Assembly (NCBI RefSeq): GCF_010692745.1
Contig: NZ_JAAHTB010000024.1
Coordinates: 1-64,000 of the forward strand
Reading direction: 5' to 3'
Source: Methylobacterium sp. BTF04
GTDB taxonomy: Bacteria; Pseudomonadota; Alphaproteobacteria; Rhizobiales; Beijerinckiaceae
DNA length: 64,000 bases
This document shows positions 47,323 through 56,423 of this stretch, in pieces. Position numbers and translations under genes: made by a program. Within the stretch, counting starts at the first letter, position 1; each line of letters starts with the position of its first letter. The notes below the pieces were generated by a model. The model had not been told where the DNA came from. It did no database searches and saw nothing but the letters and a program-made list of their open reading frames with translations.

Positions 47323-48020
47323 GACACCGCGCCGCCGGCTCCGGACCCCATCGCCCCGTGTTGGATCGCGCCTTGCCGGATCGCCGCGATGCGCTCGGCG
47401 TAGCCGGCCGGACCGCCCTTGAACACGGCGTTGCCGGCCACGAAGGCGTTGGCGCCGGCGCGGGCCGCGAGCCCCACCGTCTCGGTGGTGATGCCGCCAT
47501 CGACCTCGATGTCGATGCCCCGGCCCTTCGTCAGAGTGGCGATGCGGGCGATGGTCTCGAGGGTCGAGGGGATGAAGCTCTGCCCGCCGAAGCCCGGATT
47601 CACCGTCATCACCAGCACGAGGTCGACCATGTCGAGCAGCGGCTCGATGGCGCTGGCCGGCGTGCCGGGGTTGAGCGCGATGCCGGCCCGCTTGCCGAGG
47701 GAGCGGATGGTCTGGAGCGAGCGATGGATGTGCGGCCCGGCCTCGACATGGACCGAGATCGTGTCGGCGCCGGCCTCGGCGAAGGCGGCCAGATATGCAT
47801 CGGCCGGCGCGATCATCAGGTGGACGTCGAAGTGCTTGGCGGTGTGCGGCCGCAGCGCCTTCACCACGGCGGGGCCGAAGGTGATGTTGGGCACGAAATG
47901 CCCGTCCATCACGTCGAGATGGATCCAGTCGGCCCCCGCCTCGGAGACGGCGCGGACCTCTTCGCCCAACGCCGCGAAATCCGCCGAGAGGATCGAGGGC
48001 GAGATGATCGGGCCGGTCAT
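47316..48020 (-). CDS. rpe: Ribulose-phosphate 3-epimerase, 234 aa
   Basis: Interconverts ribulose-5-phosphate and xylulose-5-phosphate. The TIM-barrel motifs [48 protein letters not shown] and IEVDGGI are intact, and the length is typical. It lies between prk and cbbY in one operon, 43 bases after prk and overlapping cbbY. The C-terminal tail ([14 protein letters not shown]) is poorly conserved. Confidence 0.95.
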   Translation of the reverse strand: MTGPIISPSILSADFAALGEEVRAVSEAGADWIHLDVMDGHFVPNITFGPAVVKALRPHTAKHFDVHLMIAPADAYLAAFAEAGADTISVHVEAGPHIHRSLQTIRSLGKRAGIALNPGTPASAIEPLLDMVDLVLVMTVNPGFGGQSFIPSTLETIARIATLTKGRGIDIEVDGGITTETVGLAARAGANAFVAGNAVFKGGPAGYAERIAAIRQGAIQHGAMGSGAGGAVSC

Positions 48021-48063
48021 GGTGAAGTCCTTGAGGGAAGCGGTCGCGGCGATGGCCCGGCGC

Positions 48064-48924
48064 TCACGCCATCCGGCGCTTGCGTTCGACGAGTTGCATG
48101 ATGATCGGCGTCAGGATGAGCTGCATTGCGAGATCGAGCTTGCCGCCGGGGATCACGATGGAATTGGCCCGGCTCATGAACGAGCCCTGGATCATCGAGA
48201 TCAGGTAGGAGAAGTCGATGCCCTTGGGGTCCTTGAACCGGATCACCACCATCGATTCGTCCGCCGTCGGAATCCAGCGCGAGATGAACGGGTTCGAGGT
48301 GTCCACCGTCGGCACCCGCTGGAAGTTGATGTCGGTCCAGGTGAATTGCGGGCAGATGGTCTGCACGTAGTCGGGCATCCGGCGCAGGATCACGTCGGTG
48401 ACGGCCTCGGTGGAATAGCCACGATACGAGCGGTCCCGGTGCAGCTTCTGGATCCATTCGAGGTTGATCACCGGCACGACGCCGATCTTGAGATCGGCGT
48501 AGCGGGCCATGTCGACGCTGTCGTCGACGACGCAGCCGTGCAGGCCCTCGTAGAACAGCAGGTCGGACCCGGGCGGAAAATCCTCCCACGGGGTGAAGGT
48601 GCCCGGCCGGGTGCCGAAGCGCTCGGCCTCGGCGGCGTCGTGGACGTAGTGCCGGGTCCGCCCGCCGCCCGACTCGCCATAGGTGCGGAACACCTCCTCC
48701 AGCTCGGTGAGCAGGTTGGCGCGCGGCGCGAAGTGGCTCAGAGTCGGCTCGGCCGCCATCGCCTTGCGCATGGCGATGCGATCGAGCGCGTGAAAGGCGT
48801 CGCCCTCGATATAGACCGCGCTCACATCCTCCCGGCGAAAGATCTGCTCGAAGGTGTTGCGGACGGAGGTCGTCCCGGCGCCCGAGGAGCCGGTGACCGA
48901 GATGATGGGATGACGCGCCGACAT
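48064..48924 (-). CDS. prkB: Phosphoribulokinase, class I octameric type, 286 aa
   Basis: PRK phosphorylates ribulose-5-phosphate to ribulose-1,5-bisphosphate. The P-loop is GSSGAGTTS (residues 12-20). Further conserved segments are [36 protein letters not shown] and [20 protein letters not shown], and the 286-residue length is that of the bacterial class I enzyme. ATG 48924 begins the conserved sequence. It follows fbp with a 136-base gap holding a long hairpin and a palindrome. RuBisCO genes are not nearby, so RuBP may serve another role. Confidence 0.95.
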   Translation of the reverse strand: MSARHPIISVTGSSGAGTTSVRNTFEQIFRREDVSAVYIEGDAFHALDRIAMRKAMAAEPTLSHFAPRANLLTELEEVFRTYGESGGGRTRHYVHDAAEAERFGTRPGTFTPWEDFPPGSDLLFYEGLHGCVVDDSVDMARYADLKIGVVPVINLEWIQKLHRDRSYRGYSTEAVTDVILRRMPDYVQTICPQFTWTDINFQRVPTVDTSNPFISRWIPTADESMVVIRFKDPKGIDFSYLISMIQGSFMSRANSIVIPGGKLDLAMQLILTPIIMQLVERKRRMA

Positions 48925-48970
48925 GTGCTGTGACCGACCGGCTCCAGTCCGCTTTTCCCGAGAGCGTCCT

Positions 48971-48989
48971 GCCGGATACGGTATCCGGC
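48971..48989. promoter_or_regulatory. Perfect 9+9 palindrome between fbp and prk
   Basis: GCCGGATAC and GTATCCGGC flank a single G. The 19-base element lies 47-65 bases upstream of the prk start. It could be an operator for a separate prk promoter. Confidence 0.45.
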
Positions 48990-49011
48990 CCGAGGCTCTC
49001 ATGTCCTGTTT

Positions 49012-49042
49012 CGACGCCGCCTCGTCTCGAGAGGCGGCGTCG
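49012..49042. terminator. Long stable stem-loop after fbp
   Basis: A 12-bp perfect stem, CGACGCCGCCTC with GAGGCGGCGTCG (49012-49023 and 49031-49042), encloses a 7-base loop, 19 bases past the fbp stop. No T tract follows on the minus strand, so it may be a processing or attenuating element rather than a full terminator. Confidence 0.5.
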
Positions 49043-49060
49043 GCTTTCCGGGGCGAGGCT

Positions 49061-50119
49061 CTAGCCGCGCATCAGGCCGCGCTGGCCGAACAGCGGCGAA
49101 CGGCCGGCGGCGGCGTTGCGGCCGCCATAATACTTGGCGACGCAGGCCACGTCGTCCATCGAGCCGAAGATCAGCGGCACGCGCTCGTGAATGCCGGTGG
49201 CACCGATATCGAGAATGCGGCGTTCGCCGTCGATGGCGCCGGCTCCCGCCTGCTCCATCAGCATGGCGATGGGGGCGGCCTCGTAGAGCAGGCGCAAGCG
49301 ACCTTGGGCGTAGCCCTTGCGGTTGTCGCCCGGATACAGGAACACGCCGCCGCGCAGGAGCACGCGCTGGGCATCGGCCACCAGCGAGCCGAGCCAGCGC
49401 ATGTTGAAGTCCTTGTCCAAAGGACCTTCCGCGCCGCGTAGGCAATCCTCGATGAACGCCTTCACGGGGGTGTCCCAGTGGCGGGCGTTCGAGGCGTTGA
49501 TGGCGTATTCCTTGGCCGCCGCGACCACCTCGATACGCGGATGGGTGAGGCGGAAGCTGCGCTGCTCCCGGTCGAGGGTGTAGATCTGGGTGCCGTCCCC
49601 CAGCGTCAGGACGAAGGAGGTCGCCGGGCCATAGGTGACGAAGCCGGCGGCGAGTTGGAGCGTACCCGGACCGGTGAACGAGCCGAGCGGGTTCTCCGGG
49701 CTCGACGCGGTCGGGCGGATACCGAAGATCGTGCCCACCGCCATGTTGACGCCGATGTTCGACGAGCCGTCGAGGGGATCGATCGCCACGGCCAGCGGCG
49801 CGCCGGCATTGAGCAGCATCACGCCCTCGGCCTCCTCCGAGGCCACCTCGGCGACGGGAGCGCCGCGCAGGGCCTCGGTGAAGCGCTCGTGCGCCAGCAC
49901 GTCGAGGAATTTCTGGACGTCGCCGTCGCTGTTCTGCTCGCCCTGCGCCGCGAGATCGCCGGCCAGGGCCCCGCGCCCGATCACCTCGCTCACCGCGATG
50001 GCGGCGGCGGCGCAGGCCGCGATCACCTTGGCGACGTCCGCCAGCGTACCGTCGGCGGCCACCGCCTGCGCGAGGCACGCATCGAGGCTCGACCCGATCT
50101 CCAGAGACGCGCTCGACAT
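49061..50119 (-). CDS. fbp: Fructose-1,6-bisphosphatase class I, 352 aa
   Basis: Hydrolyses fructose- (and in the Calvin module, often sedoheptulose-) bisphosphate. The metal site AVAIDPLDGSSNIGVNMAVG (about residues 109-128) is intact, with EVASEEAEG before it and RGGVFLYPGDNRKGYAQGRL and HERVPLIFGSMDDV later. The length is normal. It is the first gene of the leftward cbb-like operon and diverges from a LysR gene with 210 bases between. This context suggests the CbbF role. Confidence 0.94.
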   Translation of the reverse strand: MSSASLEIGSSLDACLAQAVAADGTLADVAKVIAACAAAAIAVSEVIGRGALAGDLAAQGEQNSDGDVQKFLDVLAHERFTEALRGAPVAEVASEEAEGVMLLNAGAPLAVAIDPLDGSSNIGVNMAVGTIFGIRPTASSPENPLGSFTGPGTLQLAAGFVTYGPATSFVLTLGDGTQIYTLDREQRSFRLTHPRIEVVAAAKEYAINASNARHWDTPVKAFIEDCLRGAEGPLDKDFNMRWLGSLVADAQRVLLRGGVFLYPGDNRKGYAQGRLRLLYEAAPIAMLMEQAGAGAIDGERRILDIGATGIHERVPLIFGSMDDVACVAKYYGGRNAAAGRSPLFGQRGLMRG

Positions 50120-50329
50120 GGATGTCCGTCCTTCTGCTTCAACCCCGGCCGAACCGGGCTCGGCCTGTCCCGGTACCGGGCGACACCCCGGAATTCTGCG
50201 TGCCGCAAACCTTCAGGCTCATTGGCACGATACGGCCCCGTTGGGCCAGTGTCCCGAGGCGCGCCGGCATCCCGGCAAAAGAATTCTGAAAAAACTTGCG
50301 GGCACTTCCAAAAAAACTAAAAAAGCCGG
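50120..50329. promoter_or_regulatory. Divergent fbp/LysR control region
   Basis: The half nearest the LysR gene is A-rich (TGAAAAAACTTG and TTCCAAAAAAACTA, an imperfect repeat), unlike the GC-rich rest. LysR-type regulators generally bind such divergent regions at T-N11-A sites; several chance T-N11-A matches exist and I cannot pick the true one. Confidence 0.45.
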
Positions 50330-51286
50330 ATGCGCAACCTCTCCTTGAAGCAACTCCAGGCCGTCGCCGCCGTCGCCCGCCTGGGCACCATGACGCGCGC
50401 GGCCCAGGAGCTCAACGTCACCTCGGCGGCCCTCTATGCCCGCATCCGCCAGTTGGAGGAGGAGGCCGGGCTGCTGTTGTTCGACCGGACCCCCACCGGC
50501 CTGAAACCCACGGATGCGGGACGCGAAATGCTGTGGGCGATCGACAGCATCAACACCGTGCTGGAGACCTGCGCCGATCGCCTCGAAATCCTCAAGGGCG
50601 GCAGCGGCGGCCGGGTGGCGATGGGCGTGGTCTCCACGGCCAAGTACTTCGCCCCCGGAATCATTTCGGGCTTCCTCGCGGGGCATCCGGCGGTGGAGAT
50701 CAACCTCGCGGTGGGCAACCGGAGCCACATGGTCGAGACCTTGCGCAACTACGAGATCGATTTCGCCATCATGGGCCGGCCCCCGCGCGATTTCGCCATC
50801 GAGGCCGAGCTGTTCGGGCCGCATCCGATCGTGCTCATCGCAGCCCCCAGCCACCCCTTCGCCGGGCGCAGCGGCCTGACGCGGGCGGATCTCGCCCAGG
50901 AATCCTTCCTGGTGCGCGAGGAGGGCTCGGGCACCCGCACGGTGTTCGAGGAATTCATGAACGGCATCATGATCAAGCGGGCCCGGCTCGGGATCGATGC
51001 CGGCTCGAACGAAACCATCAAGCAGGCGGTGATGGCGGGCCTCGGCATCGCGCTCATCTCGGCCCACACCGTGGCGGCCGAACTCGCAAGCGCCCGCCTC
51101 GTCCTGCTCGACGTCCAGGGCCTGCCGATCCGGCGCGACTGGTACGCGGTGCGCCGGGCCGACAAGGTGCTCGGGCCGGCAGCGGCGGCGTTCTGGGACT
51201 ACGTTGTCAAGGATGGCGGCCGCTGGCTGCCCCAATCCGCCCTGGCCCCTTGCGTGTCGCCGGTCACGGCGGAGTTCGAGGCATGA
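50330..51286 (+). CDS. cbbR: LysR family regulator, CbbR-like, 318 aa
   Basis: The helix-turn-helix domain (residues 3-62, NLSLKQLQAVAAVARLGTMT onwards) is followed by a LysR substrate-binding domain with VSTAKYFAPGIISGFLAGHP, the CbbR-specific pattern. It is divergent from fbp-prk-rpe-cbbY, the standard CbbR arrangement; CbbR proteins sense RuBP or other metabolites. Its stop overlaps the start of a flavoprotein gene (ATGA). The name is inferred from context and resemblance; it could also be related to QscR, the serine-cycle activator of Methylorubrum extorquens. Confidence 0.85.
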   Translation: MRNLSLKQLQAVAAVARLGTMTRAAQELNVTSAALYARIRQLEEEAGLLLFDRTPTGLKPTDAGREMLWAIDSINTVLETCADRLEILKGGSGGRVAMGVVSTAKYFAPGIISGFLAGHPAVEINLAVGNRSHMVETLRNYEIDFAIMGRPPRDFAIEAELFGPHPIVLIAAPSHPFAGRSGLTRADLAQESFLVREEGSGTRTVFEEFMNGIMIKRARLGIDAGSNETIKQAVMAGLGIALISAHTVAAELASARLVLLDVQGLPIRRDWYAVRRADKVLGPAAAAFWDYVVKDGGRWLPQSALAPCVSPVTAEFEA

Positions 51287-52584
51287 GCCCGACAGGCGGT
51301 GTTTCCCACGGCGTGAGCCCGCAGGGCGGTACTATCGAGACTGTCAGCCCGGCGGGCGAAAGTGCCGGAATCGTCATCGTCGGTGCCGGGCAGGCGGGGT
51401 TCCAGGTCGCGGCGTCGTTGCGCGAGGCGGGATTTTCGCAGGCCATCACCCTCGTCGGTGACGAGGCGGAACTGCCCTATCAGCGCCCGCCCCTGTCGAA
51501 GGCGTACCTGACCGGCAAGACCGATGCGGCGGGCCTCGCCCTCCGCCCGGCGAGCTATCTCGCCGAGCATCGTCTCGTCCACCGGACCTCGTCGCGCGCC
51601 ACGGCCATCGACCGGGCGGCGAAGCGCCTCCATCTCGCCGGCGGCGAAACCCTGGCCTACGACCACCTCGTTCTCGCCACCGGCGCGCGCAACCGGGCGC
51701 TGCCGGTGCCGGGGGCGGACCTGCCCGGGGTCTACCAGCTCCGCTCGCTCGCCGACGCGGACGCGCTCAAGGCCGCGCTCGGCACGGCCAGCCGCGTGGC
51801 CATCGTCGGCGCGGGCTTCATCGGGCTCGAATTCGCCGGCATCTGCGCGGCGGCGGGCCGCGACGTCACGGTGATCGAGGCGGCCGACCGGCCGATGGCG
51901 CGCGCGGTCTCACCCGAGGTCGCGGCCTTCTTCTCCGAGGCCCATCGCCAAGCCGGCGTGCGCTTCGTCTTCGGCAGCGGCGTTTCGGCCATCGAGAACG
52001 GGGCGGGGCGCGCAGGGGCGGTCTGGCTCGGCGACGGCACCCGCCTCGCCGCCGATCTCGTCCTCGTCGGCATCGGCGTGGTGCCGAACCAGGACTTGGC
52101 GGCCGAGGCCGGCCTCGCGGTCGGGGACGGGATTCTTACCGACGCGTTCCTGCGCACCGACGATCCGGCGATCTCGGCGCTCGGCGATGCCGCGCGGGTG
52201 CCGAGCCGCTTTGCCGGCGGCGCACCCACCCGCATCGAATCGGTGCAGAACGCGGTGGATCAGGCCCGTTGCCTCGCCGCGCGGCTGATGGGGCATCCGG
52301 CGGCCTACGACGCGGTCCCATGGTTCTGGAGCGACCAGGGCCGGCACAAGCTTCAGATCGCCGGCCTGACGGTGCCGGACGATGCGCGGGTGGTCCGGCC
52401 CACGGAATCCGGGCTCTCGGTCTTCCGCTTTCGCGACGGACACCTTAGCGGCGTCGAGACCGTGGACAGGCCGGGCGACCACATGGCCTCCCGCCGTATC
52501 CTCGCGCTGGGGCTGCCCCTGCGCCCGGAGGAGGCTGCCGATCCGGGCTACGATCTCAAGGCCCTGGCGACCGGACGGGCATGA
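51283..52584 (+). CDS. FAD-dependent oxidoreductase, ferredoxin/rubredoxin reductase type, 433 aa
   Basis: Two dinucleotide-binding motifs are present: IVIVGAGQAGFQVAASLREA (FAD, about residues 29-48) and RVAIVGAGFIGLEFAGICAA (NAD(P)H, about 168-187), plus the FAD motif TDAFLRTDDPAISALGDAAR. The C-terminal reductase domain has VPWFWSDQGRHKLQIAGL. Such proteins reduce ferredoxins of oxygenase systems. ATG 51283 overlaps the LysR stop. The N-terminus has a repeat-like leader (SPTGGVSHGVSPQGG, VSPAGES). No ferredoxin or oxygenase gene is adjacent, so the partner is unknown. Confidence 0.88.
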   Translation: MSPTGGVSHGVSPQGGTIETVSPAGESAGIVIVGAGQAGFQVAASLREAGFSQAITLVGDEAELPYQRPPLSKAYLTGKTDAAGLALRPASYLAEHRLVHRTSSRATAIDRAAKRLHLAGGETLAYDHLVLATGARNRALPVPGADLPGVYQLRSLADADALKAALGTASRVAIVGAGFIGLEFAGICAAAGRDVTVIEAADRPMARAVSPEVAAFFSEAHRQAGVRFVFGSGVSAIENGAGRAGAVWLGDGTRLAADLVLVGIGVVPNQDLAAEAGLAVGDGILTDAFLRTDDPAISALGDAARVPSRFAGGAPTRIESVQNAVDQARCLAARLMGHPAAYDAVPWFWSDQGRHKLQIAGLTVPDDARVVRPTESGLSVFRFRDGHLSGVETVDRPGDHMASRRILALGLPLRPEEAADPGYDLKALATGRA

Positions 52585-52753
52585 CGACACGGCGCGCAGG
52601 CGGCGTTACCGGCGCACCGCCCCGTACCGGCCACAGCACAGCGGCGTTTACCCCCTATTCGGCATGATCCCGAAGAGGTACGCGGCCGTATTGGCGTTTT
52701 TACCTCTCCGCCCCGAGAGTGATCGCACAGGGTCGAGCGGGAGCTTCAGGACG

Positions 52754-53857
52754 ATGGCGGCGGGAGCGCAGACGGCGAAGATCGCAGTGGGAAGCCCTGA
52801 GGACGCGGTGCGGCTGGCCTGGGTCGACGTCGCCAAGGGCCTCTGCATCATCCTCGTGGTCATGATGCACTCCACCCTCGGGACCGGCATCGCCATGGAG
52901 GGGGAGGGCTTCCTCCACACCGTCGTCACCTTCGCGCGGCCGTTCCGCATCCCGGACTTCTTCCTGCTGTCCGGCCTGTTCCTCGGCCGGGTGATCGATC
53001 GGGACTGGCGCCTGTTCGCCGACCGGCGCGTGGTGCACTTCGTCTACTTCTACGTCCTCTGGGTTCTGATCCAGTCGGCCTCCAAATACGGGCAGATCGT
53101 CGACGGTGCGGGACCCGGCGCCTTCGTGGCGCACCTCGCCGAGGCCGTCATCGAGCCCTATTCGACCCTGTGGTTCATCTATCTGCTGGCGGTCTTCTCG
53201 GTGACGACCAAGCTTCTGCGCCGGGTGCCGGCGTTCTGGCTGCTGGCGGGAGCGGCGGTCCTGCAGATCCTGCCGATCCACACCGGCGCCGAACTGGTGG
53301 ACGAGTTCTGCGACCGCTACGTCTGGTTCCTCGTCGGCTACCTCTTCGCCGAGCGGATCTTCGGCTTCGCCGGACTGGTCCAGCGCCACGCCCGCACCGC
53401 CCTGATCGGCCTCGCCCTCTGGGCCGTGATCGAGGCGGTAATGGTGTTCACGCCGACCGGCATCGCCGCGATCCCGACGCCGTCGCACATCCCGGTGCTG
53501 AGCTTGATCCTTAGCGGCGCCGGCGCGCTCGCCATCGTGGCCATCGGCGCCCTCTTGTCCCGGGCCGGTGGACCGGTGACGGCGGCTCTGCGCGCCTGCG
53601 GCCAGCGCTCCATCGTGATCTATCTCGGGTTCTTCCTGCCGATGGCCCTCACCCGCACCCTCATCGTGAAGAGCGGGGCGATCACCGATATCGGCGTGGC
53701 GAGCCTGATCGTGACGATCGTGGCGATCCTCGTGCCGCTCGCTTTCGAGCGGATGATCCGCCACACCCCCCTCGCCTTCCTGTTCAAGCGGCCGAAGGCG
53801 TTCCACATCGTGCCCGAGCGCACGGCCCCGGCCGGCGGCACGTTCAAGGCCGCCTGA
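52754..53857 (+). CDS. Acyltransferase 3/OpgC-like membrane protein, 367 aa
   Basis: An integral-membrane protein with about ten helices. It begins RLAWVDVAKGLCIILVVMMH (about residues 20-39), the motif that opens the acyltransferase-3 family (conserved histidine H39), and later FRIPDFFLLSGLFLGRVIDR and STLWFIYLLAVFS. Such enzymes acylate sugars of exopolysaccharides, glucans or lipids using acyl-CoA. The substrate is unknown. The start at 52754 is preceded by CAGGACG; the frame extends upstream without homology. Confidence 0.85.
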   Translation: MAAGAQTAKIAVGSPEDAVRLAWVDVAKGLCIILVVMMHSTLGTGIAMEGEGFLHTVVTFARPFRIPDFFLLSGLFLGRVIDRDWRLFADRRVVHFVYFYVLWVLIQSASKYGQIVDGAGPGAFVAHLAEAVIEPYSTLWFIYLLAVFSVTTKLLRRVPAFWLLAGAAVLQILPIHTGAELVDEFCDRYVWFLVGYLFAERIFGFAGLVQRHARTALIGLALWAVIEAVMVFTPTGIAAIPTPSHIPVLSLILSGAGALAIVAIGALLSRAGGPVTAALRACGQRSIVIYLGFFLPMALTRTLIVKSGAITDIGVASLIVTIVAILVPLAFERMIRHTPLAFLFKRPKAFHIVPERTAPAGGTFKAA

Positions 53858-53921
53858 CCCGTTCGCGCGGAGTGGTGTTAGGGAGGGCCGGCGCGTCACC
53901 GCGTTCGCCCGAGGTCCGTCG

Positions 53922-54677
53922 ATGAAGCCAACGCCCGAGAGTCCCGTCGCCACCAGCGTCATGCCCTCGCCCAACCACGGCGAGCGCAAGGGCGGGCCGC
54001 CCGACCTGCTGATCCTGCATTACACCGGCATGGACAGCGCCGCCGCGGCGCTCCAGCGTCTCGCCAACCCGGTGGCCGAAGTGTCGGCCCATTACGTGGT
54101 GCTGGAGGATGGCCGGGTGGTCCAGATGGTGCCGGAAGGGCGGCGCGCCTGGCATGCCGGGGCCGCGACCTGGGCGGGGATCGGCGACGTCAATTCCCGT
54201 TCGCTCGGGGTCGAGATCGTCAATGCCGGCCATGCCGGCGGCCTGCCGCCGTATCCCGACGCCCAGATCGCCGCGGTGATCGCCCTCGGCCGCGATCTCG
54301 TGGCGCGCTGGGGCATCGTCCCCCACCGGGTGCTCGCCCATTCCGACATCGCGCCGGAGCGCAAGGAAGACCCCGGCGAACGCTTCCCGTGGGATCGGCT
54401 CGCCCGCGAAGGCCTCGGCCACCACGTCGCGCCGGCCCCGATCCGAGATGGGCGGTTCTTCGCGGAGGGCGATGCCGGCCAGCCGATCGAGGCGCTGCAG
54501 GCGATGTTCACGCTCTACGGCTACGACCTGCCGGTGACCGGCCGCTTCGACGCCCGGATGCGCGCGGTGGTCACCGCGTTCCAGCGGCATTTCCGGCAGG
54601 CTCGCGTCGACGGCATCGCCGATGCCTCTACCATCACCACCTTGCGCGACCTGATCGCGGCGATACCGGGACGCTGA
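53922..54677 (+). CDS. N-acetylmuramoyl-L-alanine amidase, AmiD-like, 251 aa
   Basis: An Amidase_2 domain (about residues 18-165) has the zinc ligands in DLLILHYTGMDSAAAALQRL (His33) and HRVLAHSDIAPERKEDPGER (His at about 137-148 region). A peptidoglycan-binding domain follows (about 185-250, DLPVTGRFDARMRAVVTAFQ). It cleaves the amide between muramic acid and the peptide. No signal peptide is apparent, so it may act on recycled muropeptides in the cytosol, or be exported by another route. Length and motifs match AmiD/AmpD-type enzymes. Confidence 0.92.
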   Translation: MKPTPESPVATSVMPSPNHGERKGGPPDLLILHYTGMDSAAAALQRLANPVAEVSAHYVVLEDGRVVQMVPEGRRAWHAGAATWAGIGDVNSRSLGVEIVNAGHAGGLPPYPDAQIAAVIALGRDLVARWGIVPHRVLAHSDIAPERKEDPGERFPWDRLAREGLGHHVAPAPIRDGRFFAEGDAGQPIEALQAMFTLYGYDLPVTGRFDARMRAVVTAFQRHFRQARVDGIADASTITTLRDLIAAIPGR

Positions 54678-54691
54678 CGGAGATGACGATC

Positions 54692-55411
54692 ATGACCCTT
54701 CCTCGGTCCCGGACGATCCGCGCCGTTCCAGTCCTGCTCGCGCTCCTGGTGTCATCGCGCGCACCTGCTGCAGAGGGTGAGTGCGCGGAGACCATGGACC
54801 TCGCGACCCCGGTTACCCTCGGCCGCGTGGTCGGCGCGCAGCGCGTGCCCTTCCTGAAATCCGCAGAGCAGGCCAAGGGCTGCCCCTCGCGCGATGCCGC
54901 ATGCCGGGACGCCGCCTATCTGGTCGAGGGCAACACCGTCGTGGTGGCCGGGACGCTCCGCGACTTTGCCTGCGTGACGTATGTCGGCGCCAAGGGGGCG
55001 ACACGGACGGGATGGATCGCGAGCGACGCCCTTGCGGACGTTCCGGCGGAACCACCGACCCTCGAGGCCTGGGTCGGGACATGGTCCGCGGGGCCCGAGC
55101 AGGACATCACGATCCTGCGCAAGGGCGACACACTCCAGGTCTCCGGCGAGGCCACCTACGGCGCGCGTGATCCCGCACGGGTGGCCCGCGGAGCCGTGAA
55201 TTCGGGCTCGTTCTCCGCGACGGTGCGGCCAAACGGGGCGAGCCTCGGCTTCACCGACGACGCCGACGCGACCAAACCCTATGCGGCCGGCGATGACACC
55301 ACCTGCCGGGTCCGGATGCAGGTTCTGCCGCCGCTCCTGGTTGCGGAGAGCAACGCGGCCTGCGGCGGCATGAACGTGACCTTCACCGGATTCTACCGGC
55401 GCAAGGGCTGA
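54692..55411 (+). CDS. Exported protein of unknown function, 239 aa
   Basis: It starts with a signal peptide (MTLPRSRTIRAVPVLLALLV, cleavage near APAAEG) and GGAG lies 9 bases upstream of ATG 54692. The mature region contains cysteines in GECAET, KGCPSRDAACRDAAY, FACVTYVG and TCRVRMQ, an SH3-like region (VAGTLRDFACVTYVGAKGAT, about residues 85-105) and a C-terminal beta domain. It resembles periplasmic SH3-domain proteins of unknown function. It follows the amidase with 14 bases between, so both probably share a transcript. Confidence 0.7.
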   Translation: MTLPRSRTIRAVPVLLALLVSSRAPAAEGECAETMDLATPVTLGRVVGAQRVPFLKSAEQAKGCPSRDAACRDAAYLVEGNTVVVAGTLRDFACVTYVGAKGATRTGWIASDALADVPAEPPTLEAWVGTWSAGPEQDITILRKGDTLQVSGEATYGARDPARVARGAVNSGSFSATVRPNGASLGFTDDADATKPYAAGDDTTCRVRMQVLPPLLVAESNAACGGMNVTFTGFYRRKG

Positions 55412-56409
55412 GCGTCCGCCGGCACCGCCTCGGCGGAGACGCCGCGGGTCCGCCACAGGCTGTAGGCGATGCCGCCGGCCAGCAGCACCACGGTGACGGC
55501 GAGCGACACCCACGGCGGGACGTGGATGAGGTCGAACGTGTCGGCGACCACGATCTTCGTGCCGATGAAGATCAGGATGAAGGCCAGCGCTGTCTTGAGA
55601 TAAGCGAAGCGATCCACCATCGCGGCGAGGGCGAAGTACAGGGCGCGCAGACCGAGAATCGCGAAAATGTTGGAGGTGTAGACCACGAAGGTGTCGGTGG
55701 TGATCGCGAAGATGGCCGGCACGCTGTCGACGGCGAAGATCACGTCGGCGCCGTTCACCAGGATGAGCGCCAGGGCCAGCGGGGTCAGCCAAAGGGCCGT
55801 CTTACCGGTCTTCGGATCGGTTTTGCGCACCATGAAGTGCTGGCCGTGCAGCTCGGGGGTGATGCGCAGCGCCTTCTGGAGAAAGCGGACCGCTGCGTTC
55901 TCGCGGATGTCGCCCGGCTCCTCGTCCTTGGAGAGCAGCATCTTGAGACCGGCGAAGATCAGGAAGGCGGCAAAGATCGACAGCACCCAGGCGGCCTGGT
56001 GCACCAGGGCGGCGCCGAGGCCGATCATCAGCCCGCGCAGCAGCACCGCGGCGAGGATGCCCCAGACCAGCACCCGGTGCTGGGCCGCGCGCGGAATGCC
56101 GAGCGCCGTGAGGATGACCGCGATGACGAAGACGTTGTCCATCGACAGCGACTTCTCGACCACCAAGCCGGCCACGTATTCCTGTCCGGCCTGCGGCCCG
56201 AGATACCACCAGACCCAGCCGCCGAAGATCATGCCCAGGGTGAAATAGAAGGCGGTGAGGAGGAGACTCTCCTTCACGCCGATCTCGTGGTCCTTGTCCC
56301 GGTGCAGCAATCCGAGATCGAAGGCGAGCAGCCCGGCGACGAGGGCGTGGAACCCGAGCCACATCCACACGGGCTTGCCGAGCCACTCGTGATACAGAAA
56401 GTCGACCAT
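55393..56409 (-). CDS. TerC family membrane protein (Alx-like), 338 aa
   Basis: TerC/Alx proteins are membrane metal (manganese) exporters or chaperones. At least eight membrane helices are seen, with the typical acidic motifs in ALVAGLLAFDLGLLHRDKDH (near residues 24-43), VVEKSLSMDNVFVIAVIL and ALILVNGADVIFAVDSVPAI, where the aspartates line the membrane. The tail is a short soluble part. Its gene overlaps the preceding convergent gene by 19 bases. A hairpin sits directly upstream; I see no convincing yybP-ykoY riboswitch. Confidence 0.92.
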   Translation of the reverse strand: MVDFLYHEWLGKPVWMWLGFHALVAGLLAFDLGLLHRDKDHEIGVKESLLLTAFYFTLGMIFGGWVWWYLGPQAGQEYVAGLVVEKSLSMDNVFVIAVILTALGIPRAAQHRVLVWGILAAVLLRGLMIGLGAALVHQAAWVLSIFAAFLIFAGLKMLLSKDEEPGDIRENAAVRFLQKALRITPELHGQHFMVRKTDPKTGKTALWLTPLALALILVNGADVIFAVDSVPAIFAITTDTFVVYTSNIFAILGLRALYFALAAMVDRFAYLKTALAFILIFIGTKIVVADTFDLIHVPPWVSLAVTVVLLAGGIAYSLWRTRGVSAEAVPADAQPLRR

Positions 56410-56423
56410 GGCGCTGGACCGTC

